From CBDBKL01 sp965116215 (lineage in GTDB: Bacteria; Bdellovibrionota; Bdellovibrionia; Bdellovibrionales; JAKFYE01), in assembly GCA_965116215.1 (NCBI GenBank), contig OZ220494.1, forward strand, positions 372,001 through 436,000: a DNA stretch of 64,000 bases, read 5' to 3'. The notes beneath the pieces are model-generated. The model did no database searches. It had not been told where the DNA came from and saw nothing but the letters and a program-made list of their open reading frames with translations. Below, piece by piece: positions 8,915-19,199 of this stretch; the first letter of the stretch is position 1, and every line of letters begins with the position of its first letter. Both the position numbers and the translations under genes were made by a program.

Positions 8915-10258
8915 TTATTTTATATCTTTGTTATTTATAAATCCACTTTCAATTTCTGTAAGTAATTTTTCAATTCTATTGTATTGAGGGTAAAATTTGA
9001 GCTTCTCTTTAGAAGTACCAATTGCTGTATTTTTTGCCCCCTCTTCTCTGGCCGTTGTTTCAAGGATAGAACATAGAGCATCAACTTTTTTTGAAGTATC
9101 TTTTTGTAACTCTTTGTTGTGACTTGCATACTCCTGTAATTCAGTTCTTTGTTTTTGTAGGCTGAGAGTCAATTCTCTATTTAATCTCTGAAGGGCACTT
9201 TCCTTTTCAGTGATTTTATCAAGCTTCTTAATAGTTTCATTAAATAAAGTTTTTTGTCCTTCTAGCTGTTTCTTTAGCTCATCACACTCTTCTTCTTTTT
9301 CTTTAAGTTCTTTTACATAAGATTGTAAGCTCTCTTTAGATAACTCTGTATTAGTTTTAATTTTTTGTTTTTCTATTTTGAGTTTAGAGATAGCATTTTT
9401 GAATTCTTTTTCTTTCTCTAAATGCTTTTCCTTTGCCTCTTTAAAAGCTCTTTCAGTTACAATTGTCTTATTTTCTAGAATTATGTTTTTTTCTTGAAGT
9501 CGCTCTAACTTAGAGCTTAATTCTGTATTTTTATTTTTTATTTCTTCATAAGAGTGAGTGAGAGATTTATTTTCCTCTTTGAGCTTTTGACTTGCCTGTT
9601 CATGAATATCTATAAGTTGATTTTGATGGTTTTTAAATTCTTCAGATTGAGTTTGAATATAATTGATAGAATCTTTAAGGTTCCTTTGTACTTCATTGAG
9701 TTTTATATCTAGCCTAGATTTCTGGGCTGTGGTAGAAGCATATTCTTCTTTAAGTTTTGACACTTCAGTTTTTATTTGATTCAGATAGGGTCTTACATTT
9801 TCTTTTATTCTTTTTTGGTATCGCTTATATCTAGACAATTGAGTGAAAAGGTCAGAGTTTTGATTTTTTAAATTTAAGCATTCTGTATACAGTTCTGCAA
9901 ATTGCTTTTCAGCTTCTGATCGATTTTTTTTCAGATTGGCTATTGTAAGAATGAGTCGTTCTTCTGAAAGTTTTAATCTTTCAATCTCGTCATGAGAATT
10001 CTCTACCTCTTTTGATAGTAAATCATGATTTTCTTTAAAGGATCGAAGGTCCTCTTCTAGAATACCTACTCGTCTCAATGCAATTCCTAAGCGGCTCATG
10101 AGATCTTGATTTTGATTCACTAATTGATCCACTGCGGCTAGGTTTTTAGATCGTGTATTGAGAGGGGCATCTGTGGGAAGAGGGATTTTGCTAACATGAT
10201 CGGCTTCATAGGTCTGATTGAAGGCATTGTATTTATTTGGTCGTTGTGGATCATCCAT
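8915..10258 (-). CDS. Long coiled-coil protein of unknown function
   Basis: The 447-residue protein has no signal peptide or membrane segment. Residues about 45-410 are almost continuous heptad-rich coiled coil dominated by Glu, Lys, Leu and Gln. The N-terminal ~45 residues are polar and Asn/Asp/Pro-rich. A strong SD (GGGGGA, 10266-10271) precedes the ATG. It is probably a cytoplasmic structural or scaffold protein. I do not recognise a family, and long coiled coils give misleading similarities. Confidence 0.6.
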   Translation of the reverse strand: MDDPQRPNKYNAFNQTYEADHVSKIPLPTDAPLNTRSKNLAAVDQLVNQNQDLMSRLGIALRRVGILEEDLRSFKENHDLLSKEVENSHDEIERLKLSEERLILTIANLKKNRSEAEKQFAELYTECLNLKNQNSDLFTQLSRYKRYQKRIKENVRPYLNQIKTEVSKLKEEYASTTAQKSRLDIKLNEVQRNLKDSINYIQTQSEEFKNHQNQLIDIHEQASQKLKEENKSLTHSYEEIKNKNTELSSKLERLQEKNIILENKTIVTERAFKEAKEKHLEKEKEFKNAISKLKIEKQKIKTNTELSKESLQSYVKELKEKEEECDELKKQLEGQKTLFNETIKKLDKITEKESALQRLNRELTLSLQKQRTELQEYASHNKELQKDTSKKVDALCSILETTAREEGAKNTAIGTSKEKLKFYPQYNRIEKLLTEIESGFINNKDIK

Positions 10259-10443
10259 AAAATCCCCCTGATTGAAATTATCATCCTATCGGGGACTAAA
10301 TGTCAAAATAACACTTTATATATTTTCTTTAAAAATGAGAGTGGAACTGTGGAGATTTTATATGCACTGGATAAGCTTCATAGTTGAATCCTTTAAAACA
10401 GAGGAAGAAATAAGGGAATATAGTCCCCACAGAATATTGTGGC

Positions 10444-11628
10444 TCAGTAGATATCAGGATGAGCTAACAAGTGTTTTAGCATCTCTTCGAGGACAAAGAA
10501 CTGATGGCCACGTAAAACCTTACGTTCATTGATAAAAATTGTAGGAGTTCCTTGGACGCCTAGATTTTTTCCTATTGCGATTTGACTCATAATAGCTTCT
10601 TTTGTTTTATCTGAACGATGGCAGCGTTCAAAATCTTCAGAGTTTAAGCCTATTTTTTTTACCGATTCCTGTAATTCAGACCATGAAAAGGATTGAAAGT
10701 TATTGAATAACCAGTCATGCATTACCCATCCATGATTTTGTTCTTCAGCACAATAAACAGATTGAGCTAATTTACAGCGGTTGCTACGAGTGCTCTCTCC
10801 TTTGCATCCATCCAAGGGAAAGTTGAAAAAAATAAGAGCGACATGTTCTGGATGTGCATTTATAAAACGTTTGAGCATAGGAAAAGTGGATGCACAGTGT
10901 GAGCATTCAAAGTCAGCAAATTCAGCTATTCTCATTTTAGCATTGGAAATTTCAGCACCCTTGTGAAGCCCTATACTATAATCTATCTGCTTCCGAGGGG
11001 TTTGAGACCATTCAAAGATTGTGGTACGGGAGATTTGAGCAAAGTCTTTGGTCATTTTTGATTTTATCATATCATCTAAGAGGATCACAGATCCTAAGGT
11101 GGCCACAGTTCCAATGAGTGCTGTTTTTAAAAGGCCATCTCTCCATTTTAGGCAATAGGTTATAAGCTGAGTGAGCGGAGCAAGTGGCGTGTAGAGGATA
11201 AGAAGAACGAAGGTTATTATCGATAAAGCATAAATAATAAAGCAGAAAACACAGTAGGTTTGTAATTCAAAAATTGAAATATAGGACATGCCTATTGAGG
11301 TCAGTAGTGAAATTCCAGATAAGATTTGGGCTAAACTAAGAAGAGGTATTTTTTTTGGATTTAAAAAATAAGATAATAAAATCCATAGAAGAAATATATT
11401 GAAACACATTCCATAAAGAGAAACGGGAATGTCAAACCATTTGGCAAAATGGCTGAGGTTAACGGTATCACAATTGAAACGTGAATTAAAATTACAGAGG
11501 CTGGATTCTGAATCATATCCAAATCGCATATGATAGTGCTTATAGGTTAAATAGCCATGTAAAAGTATGGCTAAAAACTGAGTAGAAACAATAGCTATTT
11601 GTTTTTTGAAAGTTATATTTTTCTTCAC
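10444..11628 (-). CDS. VKOR-DsbA fusion, disulfide-bond formation enzyme
   Basis: The 394-residue protein starts at GTG. The N-terminal half is a VKOR membrane domain with about five TM segments. Its cysteines lie in SSLCNFNSRFNCDTVN, and a CxxC (YCVFC) sits near residue 135. The C-terminal half is a periplasmic DsbA-like thioredoxin domain with active site FECSHC and the cis-Pro loop VQGTPTIFIN. Such fusions replace the DsbA/DsbB pair by passing electrons from the DsbA domain to quinone through VKOR. It probably oxidises exported proteins such as the Cys-containing LptD and nuclease encoded here. No terminator is visible in the gap up to 10258. Confidence 0.88.
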   Translation of the reverse strand: MKKNITFKKQIAIVSTQFLAILLHGYLTYKHYHMRFGYDSESSLCNFNSRFNCDTVNLSHFAKWFDIPVSLYGMCFNIFLLWILLSYFLNPKKIPLLSLAQILSGISLLTSIGMSYISIFELQTYCVFCFIIYALSIITFVLLILYTPLAPLTQLITYCLKWRDGLLKTALIGTVATLGSVILLDDMIKSKMTKDFAQISRTTIFEWSQTPRKQIDYSIGLHKGAEISNAKMRIAEFADFECSHCASTFPMLKRFINAHPEHVALIFFNFPLDGCKGESTRSNRCKLAQSVYCAEEQNHGWVMHDWLFNNFQSFSWSELQESVKKIGLNSEDFERCHRSDKTKEAIMSQIAIGKNLGVQGTPTIFINERKVLRGHQFFVLEEMLKHLLAHPDIY

Positions 11629-11757
11629 TTTTGGATATTATCCTTTTTGATATCAATTATGTGATTGGATCCATTGTTGATTTGGATTATAGTCTATGAG
11701 ATGAGTGCTGAAAAGGTTATTTTAACTAATGTTTAATTTTATAAGTGGAGCGGGATA

Positions 11758-12339
11758 ATGGCTTATCGGCGTTTTTTACATACACATAAAACCCAAGAAC
11801 CATTTTCTGTTGATGGTATTATAGGTATTCCAACAAGCAAGAGAGTATTGAAAGCCTCTGATCTTATGTATAAGAAGGGGGAGTGTGAGTTAGCACCTAT
11901 TGGCACTGTTCCTGAATGTGGTGAAATACTCTCTTCTGTAAATGATACCCATTGGATAGATCTATTGAATAAAGATTGGATTTATCTCAAAAGAGATTTA
12001 AGAAGTCTTAGGATGTTCCATCAAGGTGGCCCTATTTCTACTGATGAAGTTATGAGATCACTAGTGACATCGAGATTAAAAACAAATGACTTTGTATGGC
12101 GACCGGGCTTGAGTCGTTGGGTAAGAATTTCTGAAGTTACAGAGTTTAAGAATCAAAGTCTTCCGATCGAAGAAATACAATTAGATAAGAAGACATCGGA
12201 AATAGAGGGTTCAGAATATTCTTTGATGAAAAAAACGGCTTTTAAAGTAACAAAGAGCTGGGAAGAGAGCTCGCCAGAGGGCTCTGAGGGAGAGAGTTTA
12301 TCGCAAACTTTAGGAGAGCTTCGCCTCCCTTTTCTATGA
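11758..12339 (+). CDS. GYF_2 (DUF4339)-domain protein
   Basis: The 193-residue protein has a central GYF_2 domain at about residues 75-125 (DWIYLK...GGPISTDEVMRSL...DFVWRPGLSRWVRISEV). This matches the W-x-Y...G-P-x-S...V-W-x-x-G-x-x-x-W pattern. These domains bind proline-rich peptides. The flanks are unremarkable, and the tail is Glu/Ser-rich. A GGAGCGGG SD (11745-11752) precedes the ATG. GYF domains occur in the GltJ protein of Myxococcus gliding motors, but no link to the cluster at 50-60 kb is shown. It lies 50 bases upstream of argS and may be co-transcribed with it. Confidence 0.7.
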   Translation: MAYRRFLHTHKTQEPFSVDGIIGIPTSKRVLKASDLMYKKGECELAPIGTVPECGEILSSVNDTHWIDLLNKDWIYLKRDLRSLRMFHQGGPISTDEVMRSLVTSRLKTNDFVWRPGLSRWVRISEVTEFKNQSLPIEEIQLDKKTSEIEGSEYSLMKKTAFKVTKSWEESSPEGSEGESLSQTLGELRLPFL

Positions 12340-12389
12340 ATGAGTTTAAATATGAGGTGAAATTTCATTTTTAATAGAAGAGTTGTTTT

Positions 12390-14090
12390 ATGATTAGCCA
12401 AATTAAAGAGAGGATAGCAAAAGATTTATCGGCCATTTTTGCTCCATTAGGAGTATCTGAAATAGTGTCGCTCTTTGAGAGACCGAGGGATCCACACTAT
12501 GGAGAATTGGCGTTGCCTGTTTTTAAATTGGCAAAAATAGTTAAAAAGCCTCCTTTTGAAATAAGTCAGTTATTAGCTCAGCGAGTAGAGGAACAACAGT
12601 TTCAGTGGTTAAAGTCTGTTGAAGCTATTGGTGGCTTTTTAAATTTTAAAATAAAAATATTATTTTTACAAAATGATCTCATAAGTTCTTTGAAAAATGC
12701 CAAAGATAAAATTGGTTTTACAAATAAAGGGAATGGGAAAACATTGATTGTAGAATATTCATCTCCAAATGTAGCAAAACCTATGAGCATTGGTCATTTG
12801 CGAGCTACTGTTATAGGTCAATCTTTACGTAATTTGGCTGAAACACAAGGTTATAAAGTTATTGGAGTGAATCATATCGGAGACTGGGGGAGTCAATTTG
12901 GTAAATTAGTATGGGCTTATCTTTCATGGGGAGATGAATATGATTTTAAGAATAAACCATTTGAGTCTTTATTTACAATTTATGTTCGATTTCATGAAGA
13001 GGCAAAAAAGAATCCTAAATTAGAAGCTGAGGGTGCAAAATACTTTAAAAGACTTGAGGAGGGTGACAAAAAAATACAAAAAATTTGGGAGCATTTTCGA
13101 GATATCTCTATTAATGAGTACAATCGAATTTATAATTTATTGGGTGTCCAATTTGACCTTACTCAGGGTGAATCTTTTTATCTTCCTTTATTGGATGGGG
13201 TTGTACAAGAATTAAGAGATAAGGGTATACTCAAAGAAAGTCAGGGAGCTGAGGTTGTTGATGTTGGTGAAGACCGACCACCTTGTATTATAAAAAAAAC
13301 TGATGGAGCCTCTCTGTACTCTACACGTGATATTGCTGCTGCTATATACAGACACAATATTTTAAATGCTGATGGGATTATATATGTAGTGGGGGCAGAT
13401 CAAACTTTGCATTTTCAGCAAGTTTTTAAAGTTTTAGAACTTATGGGTTGTCAATGGGTCAGGGATTGCCACCATGTGGCATTTGGGATGTACAGGTTTA
13501 AAGATTCTGGAAAAATGTCAACGCGTCATGGAAAAGTGGTTTTTATGGAGGATGTTTTATCGAGGGCCATCTCTTCTGTGAGGGAGATTATTGAAAAGAA
13601 AAACCCCAACTTAGAGGATAAGGATAAAGTTGCACAACAAGTCGGTATAGGGGCTATTGTGTTCAACGATCTTTTAAACGATAGGGTAAAAAATGTTGAT
13701 TTTGACTGGTCAAAGGTATTGGATTTTGAAGGAGATAGTGGTCCCTATGTTCAATATACATTAGTGCGTTGTAAGAGTCTTTTAAGAAAATCCGGATGGG
13801 ATTCTGAATTAGTTATTAATGGTGAATTTATGACAATAGAAGAAAAAAACCTTATTTTTCGTCTACTAGAATTAGATCAAATTTTTGAAGCCTCTTATAG
13901 GAAATATAAGCCGAATATTCTGGCCCAATATTTATTGGATGTGTGTTTTGAATTTAATCAATTTTATCATAAACATAAAATACTCAAGTCTTCAGAAAGG
14001 GAGAACCGTCTTGTCTTAGTGAAGGCGACAGAGCATATCTTGGAGCAGGGATTAAATATATTAGGAGTTTCTTGTCCTGAAGTCATGTAG
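12390..14090 (+). CDS. argS: Arginyl-tRNA synthetase
   Basis: The 566-residue class I aminoacyl-tRNA synthetase has the N-terminal Add1 domain and the HIGH-type motif SPNVAKPMSIGHLR (about 129-142). It also has GDWGSQFG, the KMSKS-like GKMSTRHGK, and the C-terminal DALR anticodon-binding domain. It charges tRNA-Arg. The length is typical. Immediately downstream, two overlapping inverted repeats could fold, but they have no T-run. Confidence 0.93.
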   Translation: MISQIKERIAKDLSAIFAPLGVSEIVSLFERPRDPHYGELALPVFKLAKIVKKPPFEISQLLAQRVEEQQFQWLKSVEAIGGFLNFKIKILFLQNDLISSLKNAKDKIGFTNKGNGKTLIVEYSSPNVAKPMSIGHLRATVIGQSLRNLAETQGYKVIGVNHIGDWGSQFGKLVWAYLSWGDEYDFKNKPFESLFTIYVRFHEEAKKNPKLEAEGAKYFKRLEEGDKKIQKIWEHFRDISINEYNRIYNLLGVQFDLTQGESFYLPLLDGVVQELRDKGILKESQGAEVVDVGEDRPPCIIKKTDGASLYSTRDIAAAIYRHNILNADGIIYVVGADQTLHFQQVFKVLELMGCQWVRDCHHVAFGMYRFKDSGKMSTRHGKVVFMEDVLSRAISSVREIIEKKNPNLEDKDKVAQQVGIGAIVFNDLLNDRVKNVDFDWSKVLDFEGDSGPYVQYTLVRCKSLLRKSGWDSELVINGEFMTIEEKNLIFRLLELDQIFEASYRKYKPNILAQYLLDVCFEFNQFYHKHKILKSSERENRLVLVKATEHILEQGLNILGVSCPEVM

Positions 14091-14123
14091 GCCACATGAT
14101 AACTAGAAAGGTGGCTTATCATG
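14091..14123. other. Inverted repeats after argS
   Basis: CATGATAA (14095-14102) pairs with TTATCATG (14116-14123). GCCAC (14091-14095) pairs with GTGGC (14111-14115). The two stems are mutually exclusive. No T-tract follows, so a terminator role is weak. Confidence 0.3.
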
Positions 14124-14471
14124 AGAAGTGGGCTTTTGAGTGGTGTCCAATAAGCGTTTTTATGTCAAATGGATTAGGTTATTTTTGAGTCCATCTCAAA
14201 TGTGCTTTATTGAGTTAAAAATGTGTAGAAAATGGAGTAGAGCAACAGTTGTGCTCTAGGAGTTTAGAGCTTGAAAAAGAGCATAGAAATACTACAAAAT
14301 TAATAGGAAAATTAGTCACATACATGCAAGTACTGTAAAATGTTGCATATATTGGCGGCATTTAAGAGATAGAAATAAAATAATCTTTACGGATTTGTTT
14401 TCAGAGATGACAATGGGGCGAGAATACGGGGCATGGGGGCTTTTTAAGGGAGAGCTTTAAAGAGGTAAGAG
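14124..14471. other. Intergenic gap, no gene seen
   Basis: These ~350 bases separate argS from the envelope operon. I see no convincing ORF or RNA. The promoter of the operon at 14472 should lie here, but no consensus hexamer pair stands out. Confidence 0.4.
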
Positions 14472-15743
14472 TTGAGTTATAAATTCTTCACTATAGTGTT
14501 CTTATTTTCATATTTATTGTCGTTTTTTGTGAATGCACAAGAGAGTGGGGTGGTTTTACCACCTCAGGTTTTTCATCCTCAGTTTCGGGTGGGTTATGCC
14601 TCACAGATTACTGAGAAATTTGACAATTCAGGTTCTCTTTATTCTATAAGCCGTCTTAATCAAGCTATGAATGCCTCTAATATTTCCAAATATGTGCCAG
14701 AACTTAAAGAATTGGTTCAATACATAGAGTCCATTTTTCCTTATTCGACATATGCTGAGGACCTAACTATTGGGAATTTAGAGTTTGATGCGAATGCCTT
14801 TGTTACTTATTACGTTCCGGCTTTGGCATATGGGGTGAATAAACAATGGACGATAGGAGTTGGATTTCCAATTGTGAACTTAAAGGCTCAAGTTAAGGCA
14901 TCAAGAGCAGGAATCAATAATGCTGCCTATGTTAAAAGTGCTGTAGCAGGCTCTAACTGTCTGAAGGGAGTTCAGACGGACTCGAGTGGGTTAGCTCAAT
15001 TATGTGAAGGATTTGATAGGTTAGAAAATGCTGATGTTCTTAGTGAGTATGAAGTCGCTCTTTTTTCAAAGGGTTATATTATTCCAAGAGAAGCTGAACA
15101 AACTGTCATTGGTGATCTACAGATTATTAGTCAGTACTTGTACTATTCCAAAAATCCCTGGGTTTTGTATCAACAGACGACTCTTAATTTACCTACGGGA
15201 CCAGAGGATGATCCAGATAATTTTATAGATATTCCTATCTTCCATCAAACGTGGTTAAAGTTAGCATTTTATCAAGATTTTCATCTTAACCATCAATGGA
15301 AATTGGGATCCCATCTTTCATATACATGGAAAATGAAAGATAAGGCTCTAAAGAGAGTCCCTGAATCGATAGATGATTTATTACCAGGTATAGATCGTAA
15401 AGAAATATTAAATAGAAACTTAGGTGATATTATTACTTTCGGTTTAAAAATAGATCATGCTTTTACAGAATTTTTAAACTTTGAATTAGGGTGGGAGTTT
15501 TCAACAAGGAGTCCAGACCGATATTCTGGTCATAGAGGGTTTAATTATCGTTTAATGTCACATAATACAGATGGAGAATGGTATCAATTAAATGCAGGTG
15601 GAACGTTGTCAACCATATCATGGTTTAAAAAAGGTGAGTTTATTCTACCTTCTTCTATTTCTTATTTATTTTCAAATGTTTTTGCAGGTAGAAATACAGA
15701 CAATCAACAAATCCATGAATTACAGTTTAAAATGTTTTTTTAA
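14472..15743 (+). CDS. Predicted outer-membrane beta-barrel protein
   Basis: The 423-residue protein starts at TTG after AGAGGTAAG. It has a signal peptide (about 1-22, ending VNAQE) and many amphipathic strands. It ends ...HELQFKMFF, with a C-terminal Phe, as expected for BAM substrates. The segment LNLPTGPEDDPDN resembles the LPTG-x-x strand turn of transporter-like barrels. No specific family is recognised. A large lipoprotein starts 15 bases downstream, followed by a SurA-N-like protein, so the three probably form one envelope operon. Confidence 0.65.
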   Translation: MSYKFFTIVFLFSYLLSFFVNAQESGVVLPPQVFHPQFRVGYASQITEKFDNSGSLYSISRLNQAMNASNISKYVPELKELVQYIESIFPYSTYAEDLTIGNLEFDANAFVTYYVPALAYGVNKQWTIGVGFPIVNLKAQVKASRAGINNAAYVKSAVAGSNCLKGVQTDSSGLAQLCEGFDRLENADVLSEYEVALFSKGYIIPREAEQTVIGDLQIISQYLYYSKNPWVLYQQTTLNLPTGPEDDPDNFIDIPIFHQTWLKLAFYQDFHLNHQWKLGSHLSYTWKMKDKALKRVPESIDDLLPGIDRKEILNRNLGDIITFGLKIDHAFTEFLNFELGWEFSTRSPDRYSGHRGFNYRLMSHNTDGEWYQLNAGGTLSTISWFKKGEFILPSSISYLFSNVFAGRNTDNQQIHELQFKMFF

Positions 15744-15758
15744 GATAGAGAGGGTATT

Positions 15759-18608
15759 TTGAGAATATCTTTTTTTATTAGCATTTTATTTATTCTAATA
15801 GGCTGCCAGGGAGCTAAGGAAAAGTCTTTTAAAAGGGCTAAGGTGAGTTCCTATGATGTAGGGAAAAACTTTATTCATTTAAATGGACTTTATTCTATAT
15901 CAGCAAATGATTTATTTAATATTCACTCTGAAACAGTGGTTATTGAGAAAACTGAGAATATATTTTATTTAACAAGCCATTTATTTTTTCTTTCGTCAAT
16001 GAAAGAGCAAAGTGGGCGTCTCAATGAGGCAAAACAAATACGCCTCTTAGCATACAGAATACTTAATTCTTTCGAAAGTTCTGATAGTTCTTGGACATAT
16101 TTTAACCATAACAATAGTAGTTATTTGGAATTAGCTTTAGGATTGGCTATGGATGGTACCGAGGATTTACAAACTATTTTTGATAAAACATTGGATAATC
16201 AAAAAATTGGACTAAGTAAAGCCATTAAAAATATATCTAATCGAGATTTCATTTTACAAGAATTGGAAAGGTATAAAATTTCTGATTTAGATAAAACACA
16301 GGACAATAGTAAAATAGAGGGAAATAACTCTCTTCTTATAAATAAGATTGTTCAATTTTATGTTGATTTCATAAATGGCTTGCCTGAAATTTTGGAGAAA
16401 GAAAATGTAGATTCTAGTATCGTCAATTCAGTTAAAGAACGTGTTAATAATGAATTTTCTGGTATTGTAGATGGTTTTCGCAATCACCTTCAAAATATTA
16501 ACAAACATCAATCCTTAAAAGATAATTTAAAATTTATTGAATTAGCATTGAAAACGCTTGAGGTGGAAGACAGTCAAACAGGTGAAAAAATCTTTCTTTT
16601 AGGAGAGAGTTTCGAGACTATTCTTGATATGGTTCATTCATTACATACTATTGCAGATAGCTTGTTAAATGCCTCTAAAAACTCTGAGATTATTGATGTT
16701 ATTTTACAGATTTGGACTCATCCTCTAATGGGAGAAGAGGAAAAATTAAAATTTAAAGAAAAGAATCGCTCTTTATATAATTTTTTAATTAATTTAGATG
16801 AAAAGGATATTGAATATTTAAAACATTATAATTTAGGTAAAGACAGATTATTATTGAAAGCCTTAGCACATAGTTTCAATTTTAAAAAATGGGGCATTCA
16901 ATATAAACATACTGTGACGTGGTGGGGGATACAAATAGAGGGTAAGCAGGAGATATTAGACTTACTGAATACATCTATAAATGAGAGTGTTATTTTAGAA
17001 TTGGATGAGCAAATAAGGTTTCATACTCCAGGAATAGTAGAGGAGATACTTAATTTTATATCTTCAGAAGTGGATAGCGTTCATAATGAAAAGAGATCAA
17101 ATATGTTTAACGTTTTTAGAGAAGAGGGGAGGATCTATTTTGATAATCTTTTTGGGTCTTCTTTTGAGCCCTTAAGGGGTTTTGAGCTTCAAGGTGGGAC
17201 TCTTGTTTTAGGAGAGAATAATAGTTTTAAAGTTGAAAGAGTAGAGAGCAATAAAAGAGAAACTAGTTCAAGATTGGTTGCTTTGTCTATGATGACATAT
17301 GCACAAAAGATGGCAAAGTATGATAAAGATTTAAGTATTAATCCTACAGGACTGGCTTTTTATAGAGATATTTTTTCTGAACTGAATAAACTAGTGTCAA
17401 TATTGGGATACCGGTTGATGGAATCACCTAGTTTACGTGAGCCCTCATTTTTTCGTCCTGTTTTAGGCAGAAATCCAGATGCTGAACCAGATGTTTTTTC
17501 TTATAATAATGAAACAGGTATATTTTCTATCCCTCGTATTATTCCTTTAAAAGGGGCTTTAAGTATAGATAAAGAGAGAGTTAAGGGAAGTGAAGCTATC
17601 TCTGACATCGGTGATATGGCATTGATCGTGAGGGGAGCTTCTCTATATATGGAGTATTTTAAAGATTGGAAGTCTAATAATTTAGATCAGAAGTTTGTAA
17701 AAGAATCTTTTCAATTAGAAAAGAAGTCGGATTTAATATATGTCTTTCCAAAAGATACATTTTACGCATTAGCTTTAGGATTGGCGAGTGTACCTCTAAG
17801 AAACTTACAAAGAGATGGGGTTTACGTTTATACAAAAGATAAAGGCAAAGGGTCGTATCAAGAATATTTAAATGGAGCACTTAATAAAGAGGATTCTCAA
17901 ACAGAATCTGTAGATCCAATCGTTCAGGTAGCAGTGACAGATGTGACCTCTGAAGGGATGATAGAAACTGTTAAAGCAGCTGATCTTGCACAGTTAATAA
18001 TGGCTGCTGATGAATTCATATCTGCGACAGATGACTTTGAAAAGTCAAAAAACGAAACTATTCGAAAAGTCGAAAATGGAGAACGGGTTAATTACATATC
18101 TATAAATGAAGGGAGAGATTTATTATACGATTTTATAATTGGCTTAGCTAATTTTCTTTCGGGCAAAATGATAAAATCAGATGGTGGCGTTTTTCATTCT
18201 TATTCTGTAAAGAACAATGAATTGTTACCTTGGTTGAGAGAGAGACCTGAAGGAGGAGAAAAAGTAGCGACTTTTGATAGAACATTACATGATCAATTGG
18301 TTGTTATGCAGGCTATGGCAAGGGTTGCACGTAGAACAGGTATTAAAGGTTATGCAGATATTGGATTGAATATTTACAAATACTTAATGAATTCACATTA
18401 TCAAAGTGCAATAGGAGTATTTAACTCTATAGAGAATACAAATGAAGGGAGTATTTCCTTAATAGATGCTGTTCAACTTATATTGAGTTTAGAGGAATTA
18501 TCTTTTGTTCTTGATAATTCATCAGCAGAAGCCTATCAGCAAATACAAGAATTAAAGGGGCTTTATACAATGAGATTGATTGACATTTATAGAACAACAC
18601 AAGACTAA
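15759..18608 (+). CDS. Large lipoprotein of unknown function (949 aa)
   Basis: The gene starts at TTG (SD GAGAGGG, 15747-15753) and encodes a signal peptide with lipobox LIGC (Cys16). The rest is mostly alpha-helical and acidic/polar. Trp-containing helices around residues 375-395 and a region with LLPWLRERPEGG near 825 stand out. I do not recognise a domain. Helical-hairpin repeats are possible in the last 200 residues. It probably acts at the inner face of the outer membrane with the barrel encoded just upstream. Confidence 0.6.
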   Translation: MRISFFISILFILIGCQGAKEKSFKRAKVSSYDVGKNFIHLNGLYSISANDLFNIHSETVVIEKTENIFYLTSHLFFLSSMKEQSGRLNEAKQIRLLAYRILNSFESSDSSWTYFNHNNSSYLELALGLAMDGTEDLQTIFDKTLDNQKIGLSKAIKNISNRDFILQELERYKISDLDKTQDNSKIEGNNSLLINKIVQFYVDFINGLPEILEKENVDSSIVNSVKERVNNEFSGIVDGFRNHLQNINKHQSLKDNLKFIELALKTLEVEDSQTGEKIFLLGESFETILDMVHSLHTIADSLLNASKNSEIIDVILQIWTHPLMGEEEKLKFKEKNRSLYNFLINLDEKDIEYLKHYNLGKDRLLLKALAHSFNFKKWGIQYKHTVTWWGIQIEGKQEILDLLNTSINESVILELDEQIRFHTPGIVEEILNFISSEVDSVHNEKRSNMFNVFREEGRIYFDNLFGSSFEPLRGFELQGGTLVLGENNSFKVERVESNKRETSSRLVALSMMTYAQKMAKYDKDLSINPTGLAFYRDIFSELNKLVSILGYRLMESPSLREPSFFRPVLGRNPDAEPDVFSYNNETGIFSIPRIIPLKGALSIDKERVKGSEAISDIGDMALIVRGASLYMEYFKDWKSNNLDQKFVKESFQLEKKSDLIYVFPKDTFYALALGLASVPLRNLQRDGVYVYTKDKGKGSYQEYLNGALNKEDSQTESVDPIVQVAVTDVTSEGMIETVKAADLAQLIMAADEFISATDDFEKSKNETIRKVENGERVNYISINEGRDLLYDFIIGLANFLSGKMIKSDGGVFHSYSVKNNELLPWLRERPEGGEKVATFDRTLHDQLVVMQAMARVARRTGIKGYADIGLNIYKYLMNSHYQSAIGVFNSIENTNEGSISLIDAVQLILSLEELSFVLDNSSAEAYQQIQELKGLYTMRLIDIYRTTQD

Positions 18609-18678
18609 AGTCTTTTTTCAGAACTCGCTTTTTTGCTTATTTATTTTTGTTTATATCCATATGCTATATTAAATTTAT

Positions 18679-19149
18679 ATGATATTTAAGTGGTTTGTTC
18701 TTGCTATGTTCTTTTGTGCTGTGTATTCTTTTTCTGAATTTTTATGGATTAATACCAATAATCCTCTAGTAGGTATAGTTAATGGACGTGAGATTAGAGC
18801 CAATCAGTTTAAAAAGTATGGTTTTGAAGAAGGCTCTCCCAAAAAGGTAAGAGAATATTTCAATGCAATTGCTGAAAAGTATGCACTTTTAGATTATGCT
18901 CGGAGAAATCATACAGATGTTGAGAGATTATTTTCATTCTTTGATAAAGTGCGAGAGTTTGCCATTACTAAGAATGAATTCAATATAAAAAAGCAAAAGT
19001 TGGGTTTAAATGGTAAGTTTATTTCTTTGAAGTTAGAGAATAAAATAAAGGAAGAAATATATTTAGATCGATTTAGCAGGGCAAGAGAAAAATACATTAA
19101 GCAAATAAAAGGTCGTTCATTAATTAAGTTTTTATTAGAAAAGTCATAG
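18679..19149 (+). CDS. Small membrane-anchored protein resembling the SurA N-terminal domain
   Basis: The 156-residue protein has an N-terminal hydrophobic segment (about 1-20). It continues with NNPLVGIVNGREIRANQFKKY, then long helices. The V-x-x-V-N-G-x-x-I pattern is typical of the N-terminus of SurA/PrsA-type chaperones, but no parvulin domain follows. It may be a chaperone fragment serving the barrel and lipoprotein upstream. The family assignment is tentative. Confidence 0.45.
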   Translation: MIFKWFVLAMFFCAVYSFSEFLWINTNNPLVGIVNGREIRANQFKKYGFEEGSPKKVREYFNAIAEKYALLDYARRNHTDVERLFSFFDKVREFAITKNEFNIKKQKLGLNGKFISLKLENKIKEEIYLDRFSRAREKYIKQIKGRSLIKFLLEKS

Positions 19150-19199
19150 TCATAAATTGACCCCTTTCTATGTGAAATATTTCAAATGATAGGTAAGCT

